A stretch of 64,000 nucleotides of DNA. Origin: Bacteroidota bacterium. Lineage in GTDB: Bacteria > Bacteroidota > Bacteroidia > Bacteroidales > Porphyromonadaceae. Shown piece by piece: positions 53,522-62,007 of this stretch. The position numbers were made by a program, and so were the translations under genes. The stretch lies in the NCBI GenBank assembly GCA_023395395.1, contig JAEWZH010000001.1:1-64000 (forward strand). Reading direction: 5' to 3'. The notes beneath the pieces were generated by a model, which had not been told where the DNA came from, did not search any database, and saw only the letters and a list, made by a program, of their open reading frames with translations. Every line of letters begins with the position of its first letter. Within the stretch, counting starts at the first letter, position 1.

Positions 53522-54232
53522 ATGAAAATGCTGACAAAACTTAAAACAAGAGTTGGTGTTATACTAACTTTAATGACAGTCCTTAGTGTAACCGCATGTA
53601 ACAACGAAATGCGCACATCGGATATGCCTTCCGAGACTACGAATGAGATTAAAATCGATTATAGGACTCAAATCTCTCAGATAACTAAAAAACTTTATAG
53701 ACAAGATCCTCTTTGTGGGCTTGACAATGTAGACCAAAAAGTATTTGACTTAATGGGGATTAAAGCGACGTCTTTAAGAAGTACCCATACTGAAAAAAGC
53801 CAAAACTATGTTGCCTCACAAACAGCAACAACAACACTTAATCAGATGATGTCAATAGATCCATCTGAATACGATTTAAAAGAAGATTATACTAAGGCAT
53901 TGCTTTCTATTGTTAGAAATAATACAAATTTAACACAAGAGGAATCTATAGCACTAGAAATTGCTTCATATGTGTCTGCAGATATTATAGAACTTAAGTA
54001 CGGAGAAACAGATACAGAACTAAGAGCTAAGTGGTGGGATGATACCAAGAAATGGTGTAAAAAACAATGGGATGACTGGGGTCGTTGTGCTGCTGGAGTA
54101 GTTGGAAGTGCTGGAGGTGGTGCTTTAGGCGGTGCTGCAGCTGGTTCTGCGGTTCCTGCGATAGGAACAGTAGCTGGTGGAGTAGTAGGCGGAGTATCTG
54201 GAGCATTAGTTGGTGCAGCAACTTTCTGTTAG
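53522..54232 (+). CDS. Bacteriocin-like lipoprotein with glycine-zipper tail
   Basis: 236 residues from ATG at 53522 (the frame also has a TTG at 53510). The N-terminus is a lipoprotein signal (LSVTAC, Cys26). The middle is polar and A/T-coded. The end has a Trp/Lys-rich stretch (KWWDDTKKWCKKQWDDWGRC) followed by about 48 residues of Gly, Ala and Val ending AATFC. That tail strongly resembles class II bacteriocin peptides that insert into membranes. No ABC bacteriocin transporter is adjacent. It may be a surface toxin against neighbouring cells or simply a membrane-interacting lipoprotein; no family is recognised for the whole. Confidence 0.7.
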   Translation: MKMLTKLKTRVGVILTLMTVLSVTACNNEMRTSDMPSETTNEIKIDYRTQISQITKKLYRQDPLCGLDNVDQKVFDLMGIKATSLRSTHTEKSQNYVASQTATTTLNQMMSIDPSEYDLKEDYTKALLSIVRNNTNLTQEESIALEIASYVSADIIELKYGETDTELRAKWWDDTKKWCKKQWDDWGRCAAGVVGSAGGGALGGAAAGSAVPAIGTVAGGVVGGVSGALVGAATFC

Positions 54233-54234
54233 AG

Positions 54235-54417
54235 ATGAGGGGCAATAAGATTGTTATATTAATAACATGCCTAGTTTCATGTTTACTATTGACTATTTTA
54301 CTGTTTGAGTCTGCTCTAAAATCAGAACTATTTAAGGTCGGCATATCAGCCTTAATGATATTCATAGCAATATTTAGCTCGATATACCTGACAAAAATAA
54401 GGAAAGAAAAAAGATAA
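54235..54417 (+). CDS. Small two-helix membrane protein, putative immunity protein
   Basis: A 60-residue protein starting at ATG 54235 (MRGNKIVILITC), 2 bases after the bacteriocin-like stop. Two hydrophobic helices (about 5-23 and 33-52) are separated by a short charged loop, and the protein ends in KIRKEKR. Its size, topology and position match bacteriocin immunity proteins. Without homologues this remains inference. Confidence 0.6.
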   Translation: MRGNKIVILITCLVSCLLLTILLFESALKSELFKVGISALMIFIAIFSSIYLTKIRKEKR

Positions 54418-54434
54418 AGACACATTCATCGTAT

Positions 54435-54494
54435 ATATTCATTAAAGTAAAAAGGGAGAATAGAGCTATTCTCCCTTTTTACTTTAATGAATAT
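54435..54494. terminator. Convergent terminator, perfect 28-base stem
   Basis: Arms 54435-54462 and 54467-54494 are perfectly complementary around the 4-base loop GAGC. The stem includes AAAAAGGGAG/CTCCCTTTTT. It serves both the bacteriocin-like pair (plus) and the primase-like gene (minus). Confidence 0.88.
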
Positions 54495-54501
54495 CAACAC
54501 A

Positions 54502-56058
54502 CTATGTTTCAATTGCTTTTTGTATTTCATTAATATTCCACCACTTATGAACTGTTGGTCTACTTAGGCCAGTTTCTCTCGCACATTGGGATTTATTTGT
54601 GTTCTTAGGGTGTTTCTTTCTCCACTTTTGTACTAGGGCATACTGAGGACTATTTTCTTTGGATATGGTAGAGCCTTTGGGTCTGCCGTCCATATTCCTC
54701 CAAGAACCATCTGGATAATCTACCGACTGTACAGCCCTAGCTCTTTCCAAATGTTCTATTTGTTTTCTCCCATTCCTCTTCCTTTTAGGCATTGGTAGCC
54801 CTGTTAGGTACTCAATCGAGTTTTTTGGAAAGGTGCAATAATCCTTATGGTATGCTTTTAGAGCATCTTCCGCATCATCACGAGTGAAAGGGTTGTTGTA
54901 GTTCTCCGTAAGCCTATCCATCATAGGCACTAGGCTAAATACATCCCGCTCCAGCTCCTCAAACTCTATATTGCACTTTATGGCATACATAGAGAGGGCT
55001 AGTAGGCAGAAGTATCTGTGACCCTCTGAAACTGGCTCCATAGGGTCTTTGAGCCTTGAAAGCCACCAATCATAAAGCCCTCTATGCGTCGTATATCTTC
55101 CTTTTGATTTATCACCTCTAAAAATAACACGCTCATACCATTCGGGCCACTTTGCCTTTGCCTTTTTGAGGGTGTTCCTATCGGTGGTATATACCCCAGT
55201 GTCTAATGGCTCCCACTCCTCCTTTGTGATGATAGACCCTTTAGAGCCATCACTAATCCACCCCTTACACAAATCCTCTACCGTATATAGAGGGCAATCT
55301 CTATTGATAAACGCTTGTACCGTCTCCCCTCTTTTTGTTCTTGAGCCTGGCACCCTAAAACCTTGAAATATACCTTGGAATTGCCGTTTCTTTATCTCTG
55401 AGGTATATTGGTTCCATATACGGATAGTCAGCTCCTTTTTCAGCACACCTAATACCCTCTTCGCATTCTGAAAAAGAGCAATTGGCTTCTTGAATATGTA
55501 GTACAAGTGAAGCCCATTACCAGAGTTTACAATGATATTTGCTGTAGGTATCACCCCATTCATCATCTGAAAAGTCAAATCTCTTAAGTTCTGCATACCC
55601 ACCCCATCGAAGTCGAAGGCTAAAGCATACAGATAACGAGAGTTTGCCGAAGTCCTATTTTTACCCACGTAAGTGATAGGACTTGATATTAGGGCTTCAT
55701 AGTTCTTTTTTAGAGCCTTTTCCGCTTGCTCAAGCCCAGTAGTCATCACAAAAGGATAACCCTTTAGAACGACCCCTTTTCCACTCCTATCGGGCTTCCT
55801 ACATAGTGCCAACCAAAGAGCATTGTATTTGAAATTTTGGTTAGGCTGATAAACAATATCCTTAAAGCCCTTTTCATTTGCCTGCTCCCTCCAATCAACA
55901 TACTCATCACATTGCTCCTCCTCAAAAGGGAAAACATCAGCTTTAGTGTCATAATTATAGGCAGAACCAAAGATGTTTTCCATGAAATCTTGAAGTGAAC
56001 ATTTCTCATAAACAACATAGTCATTGTTCTCAAGATAAAATGATTTTTCTTGGAACAA
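54502..56058 (-). CDS. Archaeo-eukaryotic-primase-like replication protein of a mobile element
   Basis: 518 residues. Motifs of the AEP/PrimPol fold are visible: DFD (149-151, in LAFDFDGVG), SGNGLHLYY with His184, and FRVPGSR (234-240), matching the hR-PGT-N-K segment of plasmid primases. The C-terminus has GRPKGS and a helix-turn-helix KSQCARETGLSRPTVHKWW (about 486-504), probably for DNA binding. Plasmids and integrated elements use such proteins to start replication. Together with the relaxase remnant it marks this stretch as an acquired element. Frame intact. Confidence 0.75.
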   Translation of the reverse strand: MFQEKSFYLENNDYVVYEKCSLQDFMENIFGSAYNYDTKADVFPFEEEQCDEYVDWREQANEKGFKDIVYQPNQNFKYNALWLALCRKPDRSGKGVVLKGYPFVMTTGLEQAEKALKKNYEALISSPITYVGKNRTSANSRYLYALAFDFDGVGMQNLRDLTFQMMNGVIPTANIIVNSGNGLHLYYIFKKPIALFQNAKRVLGVLKKELTIRIWNQYTSEIKKRQFQGIFQGFRVPGSRTKRGETVQAFINRDCPLYTVEDLCKGWISDGSKGSIITKEEWEPLDTGVYTTDRNTLKKAKAKWPEWYERVIFRGDKSKGRYTTHRGLYDWWLSRLKDPMEPVSEGHRYFCLLALSMYAIKCNIEFEELERDVFSLVPMMDRLTENYNNPFTRDDAEDALKAYHKDYCTFPKNSIEYLTGLPMPKRKRNGRKQIEHLERARAVQSVDYPDGSWRNMDGRPKGSTISKENSPQYALVQKWRKKHPKNTNKSQCARETGLSRPTVHKWWNINEIQKAIET

Positions 56059-56143
56059 AATAGACGCATGTTTATCAGCTAAAATTCTACTATTTATTTC
56101 CTCATTTTCAGCCCTATCTTTTACCCTCCTCTGTAGCTCCCCA

Positions 56144-56233
56144 AAATCTCCTCTATAGAGACGGTCGCTCTCCTCTATAGACTGGTCGAAACTGGTCTAT
56201 AGAGGAGAGCGACCGTCTCTATAGAGGAGATTT
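56144..56233. repeat. 22-bp palindromic array (locus 4) forming a perfect 39-bp inverted repeat
   Basis: Cores at 56151, 56173, 56195 and 56217 are again 22 bases apart (the inner two read CTCTATAGAC and GTCTATAGAG). The whole is a perfect inverted repeat, 56144-56182 against 56195-56233, with a 12-base centre. It lies between the primase-like gene and rseC. The remaining 160 bases up to rseC hold no gene; no consensus promoter for rseC was found. Confidence 0.9.
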
Positions 56234-56394
56234 CAGCAATCAATCCTCCCCCCCTTGCGACCCATAATAGCTAAATATTTATCCCGACAACTCCGATAGT
56301 CTGCCACTATATCAAAGAACAATTGCACAATACTTGATGGAGATTTCACATAATTTGGGTAGTTTTGTGGGGACGTGGATAATATAAAGAGCGT

Positions 56395-56805
56395 ATGGAG
56401 TGTAAAGTCGGCACTGTGAAAGAAATCAAGGGGGATAAAGCGGTTGTGTACATTGAGCGACATTCCGCCTGTAGCGGGTGCCATGCTAAGGGAGCATGCA
56501 CCTCAGCCGACAAGGATAGTCAGTTGGTAATAGTACAGGATTTCCCCTCCGGTCTCGCGGAAGGAGCGAGAGTACGCATTGTCGCTGTAGAAGGTGGCAC
56601 GCCATTAAAAGCTGTACTCTTTGCTTTTATCATCCCGATTGTGCTGATTGGGATGGGAGCTATTGTGATGAACCGACTTGAGACCAAGGAGACAACCATG
56701 CTCCTGATTCTGCTCTGCGGACTGCTCCTATATGGCGGAGTGCTTTGGCTCCTTAGAGGCTATTTTGAAAAGACTTTCAGACTAAGAGCTGAGCTCTATG
56801 ATTGA
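56395..56805 (+). CDS. rseC: RseC/SoxR-reducing-system family membrane protein
   Basis: 136 residues. An N-terminal Cys-rich domain (Cys3, Cys26, Cys29, Cys35; SACSGCHAKGAC) is followed by two membrane helices (about 72-92 and 100-120). In E. coli RseC works with the Rsx/Rnf complex to keep SoxR reduced. Here it heads the rnf operon, 30 bases before rnfB, which is common in Bacteroidota. Confidence 0.92.
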   Translation: MECKVGTVKEIKGDKAVVYIERHSACSGCHAKGACTSADKDSQLVIVQDFPSGLAEGARVRIVAVEGGTPLKAVLFAFIIPIVLIGMGAIVMNRLETKETTMLLILLCGLLLYGGVLWLLRGYFEKTFRLRAELYD

Positions 56806-56835
56806 GAAAAAGGTACAATTATTGATATAACTTTT

Positions 56836-57687
56836 ATGGTTGGAGTAACTATTGCATTCCTCGCTGTCGTAGGCGCCTTGGCTGCCGGACTACTCTTTGT
56901 GGTCTCCAAGAAGTTCTATGTAGAGGAAGATGCACGAATTGAGCAGGTAAATGAGATTCTCCCCGGTGCCAACTGCGGTGGCTGTGGCTTCCCCGGTTGC
57001 TCGGGATTTGCACGTGCTTGCGTAGAAGCGGAGTCTATGGATGGGTTATTCTGTACGGTCGGAGGCAATGATGTGATGCTCAAGGTAGCTGAGATGCTTG
57101 GTCGTACTGCTGTCCAAACGGACCCCAAGGTGGCTGTCGTCCGCTGCAATGGCAATTGTGAAGATCGCCCTAGGGTCAATCAATACGATGGTGCCAGTAC
57201 TTGTGCTATCGCATCCTCCACTTATGGCGGTGAGACAGGCTGTACTTTTGGATGCTTTGGATTGGGCGATTGTACATTGGCTTGCGGCTTCGATGCCATT
57301 CACATGAATCCCGCCACCGGTCTGCCCGAAGTAGATGAGGAGAAGTGCACCGCCTGTGGCGCATGTGTCAAGGCGTGTCCTAAGATGATTATCGAGCTCA
57401 GAAATAAGGGCCCCAAGGGACGTCGCATCTTTGTCTCCTGCGTCAATAAAGACAAGGGCGCTGTGGCACGCAAAGCATGCAATAATGCTTGCATTGGCTG
57501 CTCTAAATGCGAGAAGGAGTGTAAGTTTGACGCCATCACGATTGAGAATAATCTCGCCTATATCGACCATAATAAGTGCCGATTATGCCGCAAGTGTGTG
57601 GAGGTTTGCCCTACCGGTGCCATACACGAGATTAACTTCCCGCCTCGCAAGGTGAAGGAGGAGGTGATTGCCACCGTAGAGGCTTAA
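56836..57687 (+). CDS. rnfB: Rnf complex iron-sulfur subunit RnfB
   Basis: 283 residues. One N-terminal membrane helix, then NCGGCGFPGCSGFA (about 45-60), which binds a 4Fe-4S cluster. Several CxxCxxC ferredoxin motifs follow (CTACGACVKACP, CIGCSKCEKEC, CRLCRKCVEVCP). RnfB accepts electrons from ferredoxin and passes them to RnfC. Full length and in the standard bacteroidete order B-C-D-G-E-A. Confidence 0.97.
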   Translation: MVGVTIAFLAVVGALAAGLLFVVSKKFYVEEDARIEQVNEILPGANCGGCGFPGCSGFARACVEAESMDGLFCTVGGNDVMLKVAEMLGRTAVQTDPKVAVVRCNGNCEDRPRVNQYDGASTCAIASSTYGGETGCTFGCFGLGDCTLACGFDAIHMNPATGLPEVDEEKCTACGACVKACPKMIIELRNKGPKGRRIFVSCVNKDKGAVARKACNNACIGCSKCEKECKFDAITIENNLAYIDHNKCRLCRKCVEVCPTGAIHEINFPPRKVKEEVIATVEA

Positions 57688-57721
57688 TACTGGAATATAA
57701 AGATACCCTATATATAAGCGT

Positions 57722-59056
57722 ATGTTGAAGACATTTAGAATAGGAGGGGTACACCCGCCAGAGAATAAGCTATCGTCAGGAAAGCCCATCGAGGTGCTAC
57801 CACCGCCTCAAGAGGTACAGATACCTCTGGCTCAGCACATCGGTGCACCGGCCGTGGCTTTGGTAAAGAAGGGAGACGAAGTAAAAGTGGGGACCCTCAT
57901 TGCTAAGGCGGCAGGCTTTGTCTCCGCCAATATTCACTCCAGTATCTCCGGTGTGGTACAGAAAATCGAGGAGGTCGTCGACACTTCGGGCTACCCAAAG
58001 ATGATGATTACCATCAAGAGTGACGGCACAGACACCTGGGAAGAGGAGATTGACCGCTCTACTACCTTGGTGCGAGAAGTGAATATGGAGCAAGCCGATA
58101 TCATTACACGGATTGCTGACCGTGGTATCGTGGGTATGGGAGGTGCCACCTTCCCCACCAATGTAAAGCTGCTGCCCCCCAAGGATCAAAAGGCAGAAGT
58201 GGTCATCCTCAATGGTGTAGAGTGCGAACCTTATCTGACTGCCGACCATCGTCTGATGCTGGAGCGTGGGGAGGAGATTTTGGTCGGTCTCACCATCCTG
58301 ATGAAGGCTGCCGGGGTATCTCGTGGCGTCATCGGCATTGAGAATAATAAAAAGGATGCCATTGCGCACCTCCAAGGTCTCGCTAAGAACTACCTAGGTA
58401 TCGAAATACAACCACTCAAGGTGCGCTATCCACAGGGCGGAGAGAAGCAACTCATCGACGCCGTACTTGGGCGTCAGATACAGAGTGGTCAGCTACCTAT
58501 CACTGCAGGAGCTATTGTCCAGAATGTGGGGACTGCCTATGCTGTGTACGAGGCAGTACAAAAAAATAAACCGCTCATCGAACGCATCGTGACGGTGACA
58601 GGCAAGCAGCTTGCCAATCCTTCTAACTTCCAAGTGCGCCTTGGCACCAGTAGTTCGGTACTGATAGAATCTACAGGAGGCATCCCAGAGGGGACAGGCA
58701 AGATTATCAGCGGTGGTCCTATGATGGGTAAAGCGGTGGTCAATGACCAAATCCCCGTTGCCAAGGGAACCAGTGGCATCCTTCTACTCCCCGCCAAAGA
58801 TACCAAACGTGGCACGATGCGCACCTGTATACGTTGTGCCAAGTGCGTCAATGCTTGCCCCATGGGGCTTAATCCCGCTTTCCTGATGAGGGATACCGTA
58901 TTCAAAGACTGGGAGGAGCTGGAGCGAGGGCATATAGTAGATTGCATCGAGTGTGGTTCTTGCAGTTTCACCTGCCCTGCCAATCGCCCGCTCCTAGACC
59001 ATATCCGCCAAGGTAAGAAGACGGTGATGGGGATTATCCGCAACCGCAAATCCTAA
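57722..59056 (+). CDS. rnfC: Rnf complex subunit RnfC
   Basis: A 444-residue peripheral NADH-binding subunit. GMGGATFPTNVKL (near 139) is the nucleotide and FMN-binding region, NGVECEPYLTADHR follows, and two 4Fe-4S sites CIRCAKCVNACP and CIECGSCSFTCP lie near 370 and 410. It catalyses ferredoxin:NAD+ electron transfer within Rnf. It starts 34 bases after rnfB. Confidence 0.97.
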   Translation: MLKTFRIGGVHPPENKLSSGKPIEVLPPPQEVQIPLAQHIGAPAVALVKKGDEVKVGTLIAKAAGFVSANIHSSISGVVQKIEEVVDTSGYPKMMITIKSDGTDTWEEEIDRSTTLVREVNMEQADIITRIADRGIVGMGGATFPTNVKLLPPKDQKAEVVILNGVECEPYLTADHRLMLERGEEILVGLTILMKAAGVSRGVIGIENNKKDAIAHLQGLAKNYLGIEIQPLKVRYPQGGEKQLIDAVLGRQIQSGQLPITAGAIVQNVGTAYAVYEAVQKNKPLIERIVTVTGKQLANPSNFQVRLGTSSSVLIESTGGIPEGTGKIISGGPMMGKAVVNDQIPVAKGTSGILLLPAKDTKRGTMRTCIRCAKCVNACPMGLNPAFLMRDTVFKDWEELERGHIVDCIECGSCSFTCPANRPLLDHIRQGKKTVMGIIRNRKS

Positions 59057-59078
59057 CGAATAGATTGAAGCAAGAGAT

Positions 59079-60116
59079 ATGTCAAATACACACAAACTAC
59101 TCGTATCACCCTCACCACACCTACACAGTGGCGACTCTATAGAGCGCAATATGTACGATGTCATCATCGCACTTGTCCCCGCCTTTGGAGTATCGATATA
59201 CTACTTTGGGTTCGGTGCGCTATGGGTGACCCTTACTTCTATCATCGCTTGTGTACTCTTTGAGTGGCTGATTAGTCGCTTCCTCTTAGGTCGCAAAGAG
59301 ATCACGATTCTCGATGGTTCAGCCATCCTCACCGGCTTGCTCTTAGCCCTCAACCTCCCCTCTACTCTCCCCCTATGGATTGTGGTAATCGGAGCATTGG
59401 TTGCGATAGGCATCGGCAAAATGAGCTTTGGTGGCTTGGGCAACAACATCTTTAATCCGGCCATCGTTGGTCGTGTGATGCTCCTCATATCATTTCCTGT
59501 GCAGATGACCAGCTACCCACGCCCATTTGAGGATGAGATAGTATCGGCAGGCGCAGAGGCGGTCTCCGGAGCTTCTGCATTAGTGGACGCCACTTCCGGT
59601 GCCACTCCTTTGGCTATCGCTAAGGGGATTGTCAAAGGGGCTGAAGGCTTCACGATGGATAAGCTCCCCGAACTTACCGATAACCTCCTCGGCATGGTAG
59701 GTGGTTCGCTTGGAGAGGTAAGTGCTCTGGCACTCCTCGTAGGCTTTGTATATCTGCTGCTTCGCAAAGTCATCTCTTGGCACATCCCAGTGGCAATCAT
59801 CGGTACCGTAGCTATCTTCGCCGGCATTATGAATGGTGTCAATCCGGATGTTTATGCTGACCCGCTATTCCATATCCTAAGCGGTGGTCTGCTACTGGGT
59901 GCCATCTATATGGCCACCGACTACGTTACTAGTCCTATGAGTAAGAGCGGGATGCTCCTCTACGGTGTCATGATAGGTATCATCACCATGCTGATCCGTC
60001 TCTTTGGCTCATATCCTGAGGGGATGTCCTTTGCTATCCTCTTTATGAATGGAATTGTACCTATCATCAATAGGTATATGCAACCTAAACTCTTTGGAAA
60101 AAGCAAGAAATCATGA
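59079..60116 (+). CDS. rnfD: Rnf complex membrane subunit RnfD
   Basis: 345 residues with about 9-10 helices. The flavin-attachment motif is SGATPL (Thr near residue 173), where FMN is covalently bound through a phosphoester. It overlaps rnfG by 4 bases (ATGA). With RnfG it carries electrons across the membrane and drives ion pumping. Confidence 0.96.
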   Translation: MSNTHKLLVSPSPHLHSGDSIERNMYDVIIALVPAFGVSIYYFGFGALWVTLTSIIACVLFEWLISRFLLGRKEITILDGSAILTGLLLALNLPSTLPLWIVVIGALVAIGIGKMSFGGLGNNIFNPAIVGRVMLLISFPVQMTSYPRPFEDEIVSAGAEAVSGASALVDATSGATPLAIAKGIVKGAEGFTMDKLPELTDNLLGMVGGSLGEVSALALLVGFVYLLLRKVISWHIPVAIIGTVAIFAGIMNGVNPDVYADPLFHILSGGLLLGAIYMATDYVTSPMSKSGMLLYGVMIGIITMLIRLFGSYPEGMSFAILFMNGIVPIINRYMQPKLFGKSKKS

Positions 60117-60688
60117 AGAAATTAGCATCAACCCTCCCCAATATGCTGCTCTCGCTGACCCTCATTGCCGCAGTAGCAGCAGCACTTCTCGCTTTTGTGT
60201 ATCAAACCACAGAGCCTGTCATCGCCACCTCAAAGGTCGCTACCCTCAAAGCCGGGATCGACAAAGTCGTCCCGGAGTACGACAATGTCCCATTTGAAGA
60301 AGAGCTTCTGGTGGACGACTACAAGATATACCCCGCTCGTAAGGGTGGCGAACTCGTAGGCTATGCCGTGGAGAGCTTTACCAATAATGGCTTCTCGGGA
60401 TTTGTGAAGGTCTTGGTAGGTATCGACAAAGAAGGGAATATCATCGACTACACCGTGCTCCAGCAAGCCGAGACCCCGGGTCTTGGCAGCAAGATGGAAG
60501 AGTGGTTTAGAGGAGAAAAGGGAAGTGTACTCGGGATGAATCTCACCGCTCCATTGCAGGTGACCAAAGATGGCGGCAAGGTCAATGCCATTAGCGCTGC
60601 CACTATCTCCAGTCGTGCCTTCCTAGAGACCCTAAATGGGGCTTATGCCGTAGTACAGAAGGCGATAGCCGATGGACAATTAAAGTAA
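60113..60688 (+). CDS. rnfG: Rnf complex subunit RnfG
   Basis: 191 residues. One membrane helix (about 11-29) then a periplasmic domain with the covalent FMN site ISAATISS (near residue 161-168), of the S(T/A)xT type. Located between rnfD and rnfE. Confidence 0.96.
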   Translation: MKKLASTLPNMLLSLTLIAAVAAALLAFVYQTTEPVIATSKVATLKAGIDKVVPEYDNVPFEEELLVDDYKIYPARKGGELVGYAVESFTNNGFSGFVKVLVGIDKEGNIIDYTVLQQAETPGLGSKMEEWFRGEKGSVLGMNLTAPLQVTKDGGKVNAISAATISSRAFLETLNGAYAVVQKAIADGQLK

Positions 60689-60698
60689 TATAGAGACG

Positions 60699-61298
60699 AT
60701 GAAAAAGTTACAGATAATACTCAATGGGTTCATCAAGGAGAATCCTGCCCTAGTGCTTCTCCTCGGCATGTGTCCTACTCTAGGTACCACCTCAAGTGCT
60801 ATGAATGGCCTTGGCATGGGGCTAGCGACTACGTTTGTGTTGATTTGTTCCAATATGGTAGTATCATCACTCAAGAGCCTCATCCCTGACTCCGTACGTA
60901 TCCCGAGCTATATCGTCATCATCGCGACATTTACCACCTTGGTGCAGATGCTGTGCGAGGCCTATGTGCCATCACTCTATGCTTCCCTTGGTATCTTCCT
61001 GCCATTGATTGTGGTCAACTGTATCGTATTGGGGCGTGCAGAGTCCTTTGCTGCCAAGAATAATATCTTTGACTCCGCCCTCGATGGTATCGGGATGGGG
61101 CTTGGGTTTTCCTTGGCGCTCACCATCATTGGCTTTTTGAGAGAAGTCCTTGGTTCGGGCAAAGCATTTGACTTCTCGCTCTTCCCTGAGGAGTATGGTG
61201 CATTGGTATTTGTCTTAGCACCCGGTGCCTTTATCGTGCTAGGATTTGTCATTGGCACCAAGAATGCCCTAGATCGCAAACGCAATAAGACCGCATAA
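60699..61298 (+). CDS. rnfE: Rnf complex membrane subunit RnfE
   Basis: 199 residues with six predicted helices. It belongs to the RnfA/RnfE (NqrD/NqrE) pair, which carries a cysteine in an early helix (here LLLGMCPTLG) and a second half-repeat cysteine (VVNCIVLGRAE) thought to bind an Fe-S centre in the membrane. 10 bases after rnfG. Confidence 0.96.
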   Translation: MKKLQIILNGFIKENPALVLLLGMCPTLGTTSSAMNGLGMGLATTFVLICSNMVVSSLKSLIPDSVRIPSYIVIIATFTTLVQMLCEAYVPSLYASLGIFLPLIVVNCIVLGRAESFAAKNNIFDSALDGIGMGLGFSLALTIIGFLREVLGSGKAFDFSLFPEEYGALVFVLAPGAFIVLGFVIGTKNALDRKRNKTA

Positions 61299-61303
61299 GA
61301 GAT

Positions 61304-61876
61304 ATGGAATACATTATACTTTTAATCAGTGCGTTTCTAGTCAACAACGTCGTATTTACGCAGTTCTTAGGTATCTGCCCATTCCTCGGCGTATCCAAGA
61401 AAGTTGATACCGCAATAGGTATGGGAGCTGCCGTCACCTTTGTAGTCACGATAGCCACCCTCATCACCTATGCTATTCAGAAGCTCGTGCTTGACCCGCT
61501 TTCCATCGGGTTTATGCAGAACATCGCATTTATCCTGGTCATCGCCTCTGTGGTACAGATGATGGAGATGGTCATCAAAAAGATTTCTCCCTCCCTCTTC
61601 CAAGCCCTTGGCGTATTCCTGCCGCTTATCACCACCAACTGTATGGTACTAGGTGTCGCAATCTCTGTCATTCAGAAAGACTTCAACCTAGGCGAGTCCA
61701 TCATCTATGCCGTTGGTACAGCAGCTGGCTATACCTTAGCCATCGTCATCTTTGCGACGATTCGCGAACAGCTCGCCAAGACAAAGGTGCCCGAAGCCCT
61801 CTCAGGTATCCCTATCGCCCTGATTACCGCAGGCATCCTTGCCATGGCATTTATGGGCTTCTCAGGTGTAGTGTAA
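61304..61876 (+). CDS. rnfA: Rnf complex membrane subunit RnfA
   Basis: 190 residues, six helices. LGICPFLGVSKK and TTNCMVLGVAI are the matching cysteine-bearing half-repeats to those of RnfE. It is the last gene of the operon, 5 bases after rnfE, before a perfect terminator palindrome. Confidence 0.97.
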   Translation: MEYIILLISAFLVNNVVFTQFLGICPFLGVSKKVDTAIGMGAAVTFVVTIATLITYAIQKLVLDPLSIGFMQNIAFILVIASVVQMMEMVIKKISPSLFQALGVFLPLITTNCMVLGVAISVIQKDFNLGESIIYAVGTAAGYTLAIVIFATIREQLAKTKVPEALSGIPIALITAGILAMAFMGFSGVV

Positions 61877-61900
61877 TTGATTTTTCTCATAATTCGCTTT

Positions 61901-61932
61901 GAGGCTGTGTAGACAATTGTCTACACAGCCTC
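61901..61932 (+). terminator. Terminator of the rnf operon
   Basis: A perfect 32-base palindrome (16-base arms) followed by TTTTGCTTTTGG. It also lies directly upstream of the next promoter. Confidence 0.85.
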
Positions 61933-61939
61933 TTTTGCT

Positions 61940-61970
61940 TTTGGGGAAAGAATTAAAATCCCTAAATTTG
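61940..61970 (+). promoter_or_regulatory. Promoter of the secreted-protein gene
   Basis: TTTG (61940-61943), 19 bases, then TAAATTTG (61963-61970), a full consensus match 38 bases before the start codon. Confidence 0.72.
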
Positions 61971-62007
61971 CGATGGCGTGTAAAACATCCACTTATCAAT
62001 TACGATT

